Shown here in pieces: positions 24,166 to 30,228 of a stretch of 30,686 bases of DNA. The notes below the pieces were generated by a model. The model was not told where the DNA came from, ran no database searches, and was given only the letters and a program-made list of their open reading frames with translations. This DNA comes from JBBRNH01 sp038230415 (GTDB taxonomy: Bacteria > Bacteroidota > Bacteroidia > Cytophagales > Spirosomataceae): assembly GCA_038230415.1 (NCBI GenBank), contig JBBRNH010000073.1, positions 1-30,686 on the forward strand. The letters are read 5' to 3'. How positions within the stretch are numbered: position 1 is the first letter of the stretch; every line of letters begins with the position of its first letter. The position numbers and the translations under genes were made by a program.

Positions 24166-24286
24166 AACGCGGAATTTTATTCCGCAGGCAAAAGTTAAGT
24201 TTGTTGTGAGTAGTAACGCGGAATTGGATTCCGCAGTCAAAAAACTGACTCTATTCACTTACTGCGGAATCCAATTCCGCGTTACT
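24166..24286. repeat. Three-copy palindromic repeat in the gcdH/FAD divergent gap
   Basis: The unit AACGCGGAATT..ATTCCGCA occurs at 24166-24187, at 24215-24236, and in reverse at 24261-24282. Copies 2 and 3 form a perfect 26-base inverted repeat (24212-24237 and 24261-24286) around a 23-base loop. Each unit is itself palindromic (GCGGAAT/ATTCCGC). It fills most of the 140-base divergent gap and differs in design from the heptamer elements. Confidence 0.9.
24196..24203 (+). promoter_or_regulatory. Candidate -7 element for the COG2509 gene
   Basis: TAAGTTTG matches TAnnTTTG exactly. It lies between palindrome copies 1 and 2; the leader would contain the whole 26-base inverted repeat just before the ATG at 24293. 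No clear -33 TTG is present at the right spacing. Confidence 0.3.
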
Positions 24287-24292
24287 TACGCC

Positions 24293-25903
24293 ATGATTCA
24301 CCAACTGACGCTTACCCTCGACCCCGACCGTGCTTTTGACGAGGCTGCTTTTCGGGCCGAAGCACTGGCCCACCTCAACCTGCCCGACGCGCCCGACATA
24401 ACCGTACAAAAGCGGAAACAGTCGGTTGATGCCCGCCGGGTAAACGGGCAAGATCGGCAGGTGCGGGTGCTGGTCGAAGCCGAGGTGTATGCCGGAGAAG
24501 TCCCGCCCGCCCTGATTCGATACAAAAAACCGCAGACCGATTTGAGCCACGCGCCCCAGGCCATCATTGTTGGGGCCGGGCCGGCGGGGATGTTCGCGGC
24601 TTTGCGGCTCATCGAACTCGGTATCCGGCCCGTGATTATCGAACGCGGGGGCGATGTGCGGCAGCGTCGGCGCGATTTGGCCGCCATCAACAAAGACCAC
24701 CTCGTGAATCCCGAATCCAATTACTGTTTCGGCGAAGGCGGGGCCGGGACGTATTCCGACGGTAAACTGTACACCCGCTCGACCAAACGGGGCGATGTAC
24801 GCCGGATTCTCGAAATCTTTGTGGCGCACGGGGCAACGGCAACTATTCTCGTGGACGCGCACCCGCACATCGGCACCAACAAACTGCCCGGCGTGGTGTC
24901 GGCCCTGCGACAAACCATTCTCGACGCGGGCGGGCAGATTCTGTTCAATACCAAAGTCGTTGATTTAGTGCAGGATAGCGGTGAACTGCGGGGCGTGATT
25001 ACGGCAGCTGGGCAGGAACACACCGGCATCGGCGTGATTCTGGCGACGGGCCACTCGGCGCGGGACGTGTTTTACCTGCTCCGCAACCGCAACATCATCA
25101 TCGAAGCCAAGCCGTTTGCGATGGGCGTTCGGGTTGAGCATCAACAGTCGCTGATTGACGAACTACAGTACCACCAGCCCAACCGGGGTGACTATCTGCC
25201 CGCAGCGTCGTATAGTTTAGTAACACAAACGCGGTTTAAGGGTATCGAACGGGGCGTTTTTTCGTTTTGTATGTGTCCGGGCGGGTTCATAGTCCCGTCG
25301 GCAACGGCCCCTGGCGAGTTGGTCGTAAACGGGATGTCGCCCTCACGCCGGGATTCTAAATTTGCCAATTCGGGCGTGGTGGTGGCAATTGCTGACGATG
25401 ATTTACGGCCCTACGCCGATGAAGGTCCGTTGGCCGGACTCGCCCTGCAAACCGAACTCGAACGGTGGGCCTGCACAATGGGCCGCATCAATACTGACCC
25501 GAATCTGCCCTCGCAAACGGCCCCGGCCCAGCGCGTGGCCGATTTTGTTGACGGGCGGGTTTCGGCATCGTTACTGCCGACGAGCTACCAACCCGGCCTG
25601 CACTCGGTGGATATGCGCGAGGTGCTGCCCGACCACATTGCCCAGCCGTTACGAACTGGTTTACAGGAGTTTGGCCGGAAGATGCGCGGGTATCTGAGTA
25701 ACGACGGGCAACTGATTGGCGTAGAAACCCGAACCTCGTCGCCGGTACGGATTCCGCGTGATCGTGATACACTCGAACACGTCCAGACGCGCCGGTTGTT
25801 TCCGTGTGGCGAAGGGGCGGGCTATGCGGGCGGCATTGTGTCGGCAGCGATTGATGGCGAACGCTGCGCCGAAGCGTTGGCTAAGAAATATAAATGTTCG
25901 TAG
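24293..25903 (+). CDS. FAD-dependent dehydrogenase of uncharacterised COG2509 type
   Basis: 536 residues. A ~85-residue N-terminal domain precedes the dinucleotide-binding motif VGAGPAGM (93-100) with the following acidic turn IIERGGDVRQRRRD. NYCFGEGGAGTYSDGKLYTR and PCGEGAGYAGGIVSAAIDG are the hallmark segments of this family. Substrate and electron acceptor are not known to me. The ATG at 24293 fits the conserved N-terminus (MIHQLTLTLDPDRAFDE); a GTG-type extension to 24110 would run through the palindromic repeat and gcdH and is rejected. The stop codon TAG (25901-25903) lies in a heptamer repeat. Confidence 0.9.
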   Translation: MIHQLTLTLDPDRAFDEAAFRAEALAHLNLPDAPDITVQKRKQSVDARRVNGQDRQVRVLVEAEVYAGEVPPALIRYKKPQTDLSHAPQAIIVGAGPAGMFAALRLIELGIRPVIIERGGDVRQRRRDLAAINKDHLVNPESNYCFGEGGAGTYSDGKLYTRSTKRGDVRRILEIFVAHGATATILVDAHPHIGTNKLPGVVSALRQTILDAGGQILFNTKVVDLVQDSGELRGVITAAGQEHTGIGVILATGHSARDVFYLLRNRNIIIEAKPFAMGVRVEHQQSLIDELQYHQPNRGDYLPAASYSLVTQTRFKGIERGVFSFCMCPGGFIVPSATAPGELVVNGMSPSRRDSKFANSGVVVAIADDDLRPYADEGPLAGLALQTELERWACTMGRINTDPNLPSQTAPAQRVADFVDGRVSASLLPTSYQPGLHSVDMREVLPDHIAQPLRTGLQEFGRKMRGYLSNDGQLIGVETRTSSPVRIPRDRDTLEHVQTRRLFPCGEGAGYAGGIVSAAIDGERCAEALAKKYKCS

Positions 25904-25977
25904 CTCAAGGTTCGTAGTTTGCTCAAGCGTGATTAAGATCGCGGCAGCTAACTACGAACCTCGAACTACGAACCTCA
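25896..25977 (+). repeat. Heptamer-repeat hairpin element, GTTCGTA type (FAD gene-Nudix gap)
   Basis: Left words GTTCGTA, GCTCAAG, GTTCGTA, GTTTGCT (25896-25923). Right words AACTACG, AACCTCG, AACTACG, AACCTCA (25950-25977). Two words alternate, so the full period is 14. TTCGTAG...GGTTCGTAGTT on the left pairs with AACTACGAACC...CTACGAA on the right. The stop codon of the upstream gene is inside the left arm, and the right arm ends three bases before the next ATG. Confidence 0.85.
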
Positions 25978-25980
25978 AAC

Positions 25981-26607
25981 ATGACCTCCTTAACCACACT
26001 CACCGAACACCTCCGAAAACGATTGCAGGAACCGCTGCCGGGTGAAACTGCTCACCGGCTGATGGCTTCAACAGCACGGACAAAACTCGGTATCTTTCCC
26101 AACGAGCGAACGCGCCGGAGTGCGGTGCTGATTTGCTTTTATCCCTACCAAAACCGGATTTTTCTGCCCCTGATCCTCCGCCCGCAGTACGATGGCGTTC
26201 ATGCCGGACAGATGGCGTTTCCGGGCGGGCGCATGGAGCGGATTGACGAAAACCTGACCCGCACCGCCCTCCGCGAAGCGCAGGAAGAAACCGGAATCCG
26301 GGTGTCTGACGTGCAGGTGCTGGGCTTGTTGACTGAGTTGTTTATCCCGCCGAGTAATTTTTACGTGCAGCCGGTGGTGGGTGTACTGCCCTACCGCCCC
26401 GATTTTTATCCCGACCCACGCGAAGTAGAAGCGATGGTAGAAGTGGATTTAGACACGTTGATTGATAAAACCATCATCGGCGATAGCCAGATCGAGGTGC
26501 GGGGTATTACGGTTGACGCGCCCTATTACCAGATTCAGAACTACCGCGTTTGGGGTGCAACAGCCATGATGATCAGCGAGTTACTGGCCGTTATTAGTGA
26601 AGAGTGA
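25981..26607 (+). CDS. Nudix hydrolase, CoA-pyrophosphatase type
   Basis: 208 residues. FPGGRMERIDE...TALREAQEETGI carries the catalytic REUxEE (R98-E103). The preceding HAGQMAFPGG and following LGLLTELFIPPSNFYVQPVVG match the CoA-pyrophosphatase subgroup (YeaB/NudL-like, UPF0035 motif), which cleaves CoA and derivatives to phosphopantetheine and 3',5'-ADP. In contrast to AraR in this window the catalytic box is intact. The last codons (AGT GAA GAG TGA) are formed by an AGTGAAG heptamer repeat. It is convergent with the ppx/gppA gene. Confidence 0.9.
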   Translation: MTSLTTLTEHLRKRLQEPLPGETAHRLMASTARTKLGIFPNERTRRSAVLICFYPYQNRIFLPLILRPQYDGVHAGQMAFPGGRMERIDENLTRTALREAQEETGIRVSDVQVLGLLTELFIPPSNFYVQPVVGVLPYRPDFYPDPREVEAMVEVDLDTLIDKTIIGDSQIEVRGITVDAPYYQIQNYRVWGATAMMISELLAVISEE

Positions 26608-26616
26608 AGCTGATTA
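26596..26616 (+). repeat. AGTGAAG heptamer array at the Nudix gene end
   Basis: Words AGTGAAG, AGTGAAG, CTGATTA (26596-26616). The 15-base string AGTGAAGAGTGAAGC is identical to 28846-28860 at the end of xer. It supplies the last codons and stop of the Nudix gene and leads straight into the long inverted repeat at 26618. Confidence 0.75.
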
Positions 26617-26617
26617 G

Positions 26618-26708
26618 GTTTGCCACCGCCACCAGGCTGTGGCGGGTTTGTAGTTAGGCTGCATAAATTTCATTCCTCGGTAGCCACAGCCTGGTGGCGG
26701 TGGCAAAC
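26618..26708. terminator. Perfect 26-base inverted repeat at a convergent junction, likely bidirectional terminator
   Basis: The arm at 26618-26643 (GTTTGCCACCGCCACCAGGC and on) is exactly complementary to 26683-26708, with a 39-base loop. It lies between the stops of the convergent Nudix and ppx/gppA genes and touches the ppx/gppA stop codon at 26708. The GC-rich 26-pair stem would stop both transcripts mechanically, though no T-run follows on either side. It may also be a mobile REP-like element. Confidence 0.7.
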
Positions 26709-27628
26709 TACGCCAAAACGCCTTCTTTCAGCGAAAACGTTGATGTTTTGATTTGTCTGATGCCAAACGTTTTCAGCAGGTAATCGATCAGGCAGCAGGC
26801 CACCACAATCATATCCACCCGCAACTCAATCATGCCGGGCAAAGCCAGCCGTTCGGCGCGATTTCGGGTTAAGAAGAGGTCAAAAATCCGGTAAAACTCG
26901 GCGACAGGCAGCGCAAATGTCGTTCGGTCAGGGTCGGGCCACTGGCCGGTTTCGTGCATGGCTGCCATGTCCACGAGCGTATCGAACGTACCGGATGAAC
27001 CCACCAGCACCGTCGGCGCGTATTGATGCACGGCGTTGGCTAAATCGAGGAGTTGCTCCTGAAAAAAGCTGTTCAGGCGCGATACCGCCGAGTGGGTAAT
27101 CGGGTCGGTTTGCCCAAACCGTTCGAGCAGCCGCTGCCCGCCAATTTCAAAACTCTGCTTCCAGAAAACCCGGTCTTTGGTGCTGATAATGAACTCCACG
27201 CTGCCCCCGCCAATGTCGGCAATGACAGAAACTTGTTCATCGAGTGCGCCGGATGCCCGAACGCCCCGGTAAATGAGTTTGGCTTCTTCGTCTCCCGAAA
27301 CTACACGCACAATCAACCCGGTTTCGGCCCGAACGCGCTCAATGAAATCGGCTTGATTTTGGGCCACCCGAATGGCCGAGGTGCCGATAACCTGAACTGT
27401 TTCCGGCGCAACGCCGTATTGGTCAAGCACTTCCCGAAAATAAGATAGTACTGCTAAAGCGCGGCCAACGGCTTCGGGTGTGATGCGGCCCTGGTTGATA
27501 CCGCCTTCTCCGATTTTAGCCGGGCGGCTTTCGCGAAACAGCACGGTAGGGGGTTGATTTTCGCCGGTGCGTTCCACAATCATCAGGTGAACTGTATTGG
27601 TACCGAGGTCAATAACGCCTTGTTTCAT
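26708..27628 (-). CDS. Ppx/GppA phosphatase (exopolyphosphatase / pppGpp hydrolase family)
   Basis: 306 residues of the ASKHA fold. Phosphate loop 1 is GVIDLGTNTVHLMIVE at the N-terminus, and the second is IADIGGGSVEFII; SSGTFDTL fits the third. The short form without a C-terminal HD domain is common in Bacteroidota. It removes phosphate from polyphosphate or pppGpp in the stringent response; which one cannot be told. Start at 27628 (MKQGVIDLGTN) is preferred to an upstream in-frame ATG at 27748 that would add 40 hydrophobic, cysteine-rich residues encoded through the rpsU start region. It is divergent from rpsU. Confidence 0.92.
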   Translation of the reverse strand: MKQGVIDLGTNTVHLMIVERTGENQPPTVLFRESRPAKIGEGGINQGRITPEAVGRALAVLSYFREVLDQYGVAPETVQVIGTSAIRVAQNQADFIERVRAETGLIVRVVSGDEEAKLIYRGVRASGALDEQVSVIADIGGGSVEFIISTKDRVFWKQSFEIGGQRLLERFGQTDPITHSAVSRLNSFFQEQLLDLANAVHQYAPTVLVGSSGTFDTLVDMAAMHETGQWPDPDRTTFALPVAEFYRIFDLFLTRNRAERLALPGMIELRVDMIVVACCLIDYLLKTFGIRQIKTSTFSLKEGVLA

Positions 27629-27650
27629 GTTGGCAAAAGTAGCATCTTTG
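27619..27650 (+). promoter_or_regulatory. Candidate rpsU promoter
   Basis: CTTG at 27619-27622 is followed after 20 bases by CATCTTTG at 27643-27650, one base off TAnnTTTG. Transcription would begin near 27657, giving a ~33-base leader without any purine-rich Shine-Dalgarno sequence. The -33 box lies within the first codons of the divergent ppx/gppA gene. Confidence 0.5.
27634..27641 (-). promoter_or_regulatory. Candidate -7 element for ppx/gppA
   Basis: On the minus strand TACTTTTG matches TAnnTTTG exactly. It ends 5 bases before the ATG at 27628, predicting a leaderless or nearly leaderless mRNA. It is separated by one base from the rpsU -7 element on the other strand, so both promoters cannot be occupied at once. 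Confidence 0.5.
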
Positions 27651-27689
27651 CAGTCCGTTTGGTCGAAACAAAAACTACAAAAGCACAAT

Positions 27690-27887
27690 ATGCTGATTAT
27701 CAACATTAAAGACAACGAGTCTATTGACAAGGCGTTGAAACGCTTCAAAAAGAAATTTGAGAAAACAGGTGTTCTGCGTCAATTGCGTTCACGGACGGCT
27801 TTCCAGAAGCCATCAATCAAGCGTCGGACACAGGTAATCAAGGCAACGTATAAGGAAAAAACATACGGCAAGCACACCGAGCAGTAG
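27690..27887 (+). CDS. rpsU: 30S ribosomal protein bS21
   Basis: 65 residues, very basic: NIKDNESIDKALKRFKKKFEKTGVLRQLRSRTAFQKPSIKRRTQVIKA is the full bS21 motif. It sits on the 30S platform near the 3' end of 16S rRNA, where in Bacteroidota it is part of the surroundings that hide the anti-Shine-Dalgarno sequence. The start at ATG 27690 gives the standard N-terminus. No Shine-Dalgarno sequence precedes it, whereas rpsU of some Flavobacteriia is known for one. It is followed by a xer recombinase gene, a usual neighbour in this phylum. Confidence 0.97.
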   Translation: MLIINIKDNESIDKALKRFKKKFEKTGVLRQLRSRTAFQKPSIKRRTQVIKATYKEKTYGKHTEQ

Positions 27888-27952
27888 GCTTTTGTGATGC
27901 GGTATGATAGGGGCGATGGCAGTAGACAGCGATGTTTGCTGCTTTTTTGCGT

Positions 27953-28864
27953 ATGGAGCGAACAACCGATTTTCTGAATTTTATCCGCACCGAAAAACGG
28001 CTTAGTCCCCACACCGTTACGGCCTACCAGAACGACCTGAATCAGTTTGAGCGGTTTCTTTCATCTGATTTTCACGCTATTACAGCCCAAACTGCCGAGT
28101 TTTTGCACCTGCGGGCGTGGGTAGTGAGTCTGGTAGAAAGTGGGCTGAACAAATCGTCGGTAAACCGAAAAATCGCCACGTTGCGGAGTTTCTACGGCTT
28201 TCTGCTCCGGCGCGGCCACCGCACCACCGACCCCACAAAAGGGTTACAGGCACTCAAAGCCGGAAAAAAATTACCGACGTTTCTGAATGAAGCCCCGATG
28301 GAACGCCTGTTCGATATGGCTGAGTTTACGGCTGATTTCGTCGGGCAGCGTAATAGGCTCGTGCTGGAATTACTCTACGGCACGGGCATCCGCTTAAGCG
28401 AATTGATTGGCCTGACAATCAGGGACATTGATTTCTACGCCCGAACGATTATTGTATTGGGCAAGCGTAACAAACAGCGTATTGTGCCGCTTACCGACGC
28501 GCTCGTTGATTTGTTGAAAACCTACCTCGCCGGGCGCGAACAGGAATTTGGAACGGCTACGGCCACTGATTTTCTGATTCTTACCGATACCGGCCAACCC
28601 GCTTATCCTGTTCTGATTCAGCGCATTACCAAAAAATATTTAACACTTGTGACAACACTGGAAAAACGCAGTCCGCACGTTTTGCGCCACACCTTTGCCA
28701 CGCACCTGCTCAACAACGGGGCCGACCTTAACGCTATCAAAGACCTGCTCGGCCACAGCAGTCTGGCCGCTACCCAGATTTATACCCACACCAGTCTGGA
28801 GCAATTGAAGAAGACCTATCAGCAGGCGCATCCGAAGGGAAAAGGAGTGAAGAGTGAAGCGTGA
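27953..28864 (+). CDS. Tyrosine recombinase XerC/XerD
   Basis: 303 residues from MERTTDFLNF. An N-terminal SAM-like DNA-binding domain (about 1-100) is followed by the catalytic domain with R147 (GTGIRLSEL), the beta-hairpin lysine near K171-K174 (LGKRNKQRIVPL), H242 and R245 (HVLRHTFATHLL), H268 (LLGHSS) and nucleophile Y277 (TQIYTH). This is a host-type Xer enzyme resolving chromosome dimers and not a phage integrase. An in-frame ATG at 27932 would add seven residues. The final residues GKGVKSEA come from an AGTGAAG heptamer repeat that also makes the stop codon. Convergent with the histidine kinase gene. Confidence 0.93.
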   Translation: MERTTDFLNFIRTEKRLSPHTVTAYQNDLNQFERFLSSDFHAITAQTAEFLHLRAWVVSLVESGLNKSSVNRKIATLRSFYGFLLRRGHRTTDPTKGLQALKAGKKLPTFLNEAPMERLFDMAEFTADFVGQRNRLVLELLYGTGIRLSELIGLTIRDIDFYARTIIVLGKRNKQRIVPLTDALVDLLKTYLAGREQEFGTATATDFLILTDTGQPAYPVLIQRITKKYLTLVTTLEKRSPHVLRHTFATHLLNNGADLNAIKDLLGHSSLAATQIYTHTSLEQLKKTYQQAHPKGKGVKSEA

Positions 28865-28949
28865 AGAGTGGCTGCCGCGAAAGCAAGGTTTTTCACCGCA
28901 ACGGTGGCCCGGTGTTGACTGCGTCGGCAGCCCGGTCATCACGCTTCAC
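28846..28949. repeat. Heptamer-repeat element, AGTGAAG type, at the xer/histidine-kinase convergent junction
   Basis: Left words AGTGAAG, AGTGAAG, CGTGAAG, AGTGG (28846-28871). GTGAAGCGTGA (28854-28864) is exactly repeated in reverse at 28939-28949, so both convergent genes end with the same codons GAA GCG TGA. Inside lies a smaller stem, GCTGCCG (28871-28877) with CGGCAGC (28925-28931). The structure could end both transcripts. Confidence 0.85.
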
Positions 28950-30228
28950 ACCTGCTCAAAATAACCGTGCTGGTGAAGGTAAAGTCCTGCCAGTCAAGCC
29001 GTAATGTTCCGCCGAGCAGGGCGGTAAGCCGGTGACTAATCCACAAACCTAAGCCATGCCCGGCTTTGAGCGGGTCGGCCCGAAAGTAAGCTTGTGTGAG
29101 TTGGGGCGTGGGGCCGGTGGCCTGGCTGGTTTGGTTTTGAATCTGAATCTCCCAACTTGCTGATATTACCAGCCGCACCGTCACGGTTGTGTCTGTAACG
29201 GCGTATTTCACGGCGTTTTCGATCAGGTTCAACAGCACGTGTTCCAATTTGACCCTATCGGTTTGTACTGGTTCGGTGGGCGTTTCGGGTTCGATGAAGT
29301 GCAGCGTTACGGCATAATCGGTGGCTACCGACGCTAATTGAGTCAGGCATTGTTGGCACAAATCGGCCAGGTCAACGGGTTGGGTCTGAAGCAGTGCGGG
29401 CGCATCGTCGGGTCGGCTCAAGGTCAGAAATTCATCAACGAGCCGCGCCAGGCGATTTACTTCGTCTAATTGCCCCGCCAGAAAAGGAACAATACCGGTA
29501 TCTGTCTTTGGGTTTCTGAGCGTTACATCAAGCCCGGTTTTCATCACGGCGAGGGGCGTTCGGAGTTCGTGGGCGGCTGCCCCGAAAAAATGGTGCTGGG
29601 TGTCCATCGTTTCCCGAATCCGGGCCAGCATCCGGTTCAGTGATTCAGTGAGCGAGTAGAGTTCGTCGCGGCTGCGGGGCAGCGTTATGGGGTCAAGATG
29701 AGCGGCCTGACTGACGCTATCAGCCTGATTAGCAATTGCTTGAATCGGACCCAGAAGCCACCCGGCGGCAATGTATCCGGCCCCAAATGCAACTATCAAA
29801 CTCAGCAGCCAGCCCAGCCCAAATAGCCACCGCAACTGCCCGATGTCGGCCTGCAAACTCGTAAACGGCACGGCAAGCGTCAGCCGAACGCGGCCTTCGG
29901 GCAGTTGGTCGGGCGTGGTTACGACCGTTACCATCCGGTAGAGCAACGGGCTGTTGGTTGCGGGCCAGCCGGGGCTGCGGAATAACTCGCGGGTTTGGTC
30001 GTAGGCTTCGAGCGTCACCCGCATCCGTTCGGTATTATTCGGCAAGGGCAGCACCACCGGGTCGGCACTGACGAGCGACAGCAGCCAGTCGGCCCGTGTT
30101 TTGGTGGTGCGGTCGAAGGCGATTTGCAGGCTTTTTTCCGTTCGGTTCAGTACAACCCAACCCGCCAGGCCACTGAGAATGGCAAACACCGCCGTTACGG
30201 TCAGCACAATTCGACTGCGGAGACTCAC
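28939..30228 (-). CDS. Sensor histidine kinase
   Basis: 429 residues. TM1 at about 7-28, a periplasmic loop (about 29-133), TM2 at about 134-158, HAMP (about 160-210), the H-box FFGAAAHELRTPLAV with H220, and an ATPase domain. The N-box is NLIENAVKYA (N338) and the G2 box HGLGLW (390-395), but the G1 box expected as DxGxG reads IQNQTS (about 363-368). It should phosphorylate the response regulator encoded just upstream; the two genes overlap by four bases (start GTG 30226-30228). The signal is unknown. The last residues CEA-stop are made by an AGTGAAG-type repeat. Confidence 0.92.
   Translation of the reverse strand: MSLRSRIVLTVTAVFAILSGLAGWVVLNRTEKSLQIAFDRTTKTRADWLLSLVSADPVVLPLPNNTERMRVTLEAYDQTRELFRSPGWPATNSPLLYRMVTVVTTPDQLPEGRVRLTLAVPFTSLQADIGQLRWLFGLGWLLSLIVAFGAGYIAAGWLLGPIQAIANQADSVSQAAHLDPITLPRSRDELYSLTESLNRMLARIRETMDTQHHFFGAAAHELRTPLAVMKTGLDVTLRNPKTDTGIVPFLAGQLDEVNRLARLVDEFLTLSRPDDAPALLQTQPVDLADLCQQCLTQLASVATDYAVTLHFIEPETPTEPVQTDRVKLEHVLLNLIENAVKYAVTDTTVTVRLVISASWEIQIQNQTSQATGPTPQLTQAYFRADPLKAGHGLGLWISHRLTALLGGTLRLDWQDFTFTSTVILSRCEA

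Noticed and set aside
24110..24292. A 61-residue N-terminal extension of the COG2509 protein
   Set aside because: It would be encoded by the antisense of gcdH and by palindromic repeats; the conserved N-terminus starts at 24293.
27629..27748. A 40-residue hydrophobic N-terminal extension of Ppx/GppA, resembling a signal peptide
   Set aside because: The family is cytoplasmic and starts at the phosphate loop; the extension overlaps rpsU and its promoter on the other strand.
27931..27938. GATGTTTG as a -7 promoter element for xer
   Set aside because: One base off consensus and with no -33 TTG at suitable spacing; xer may simply be read from the rpsU promoter.
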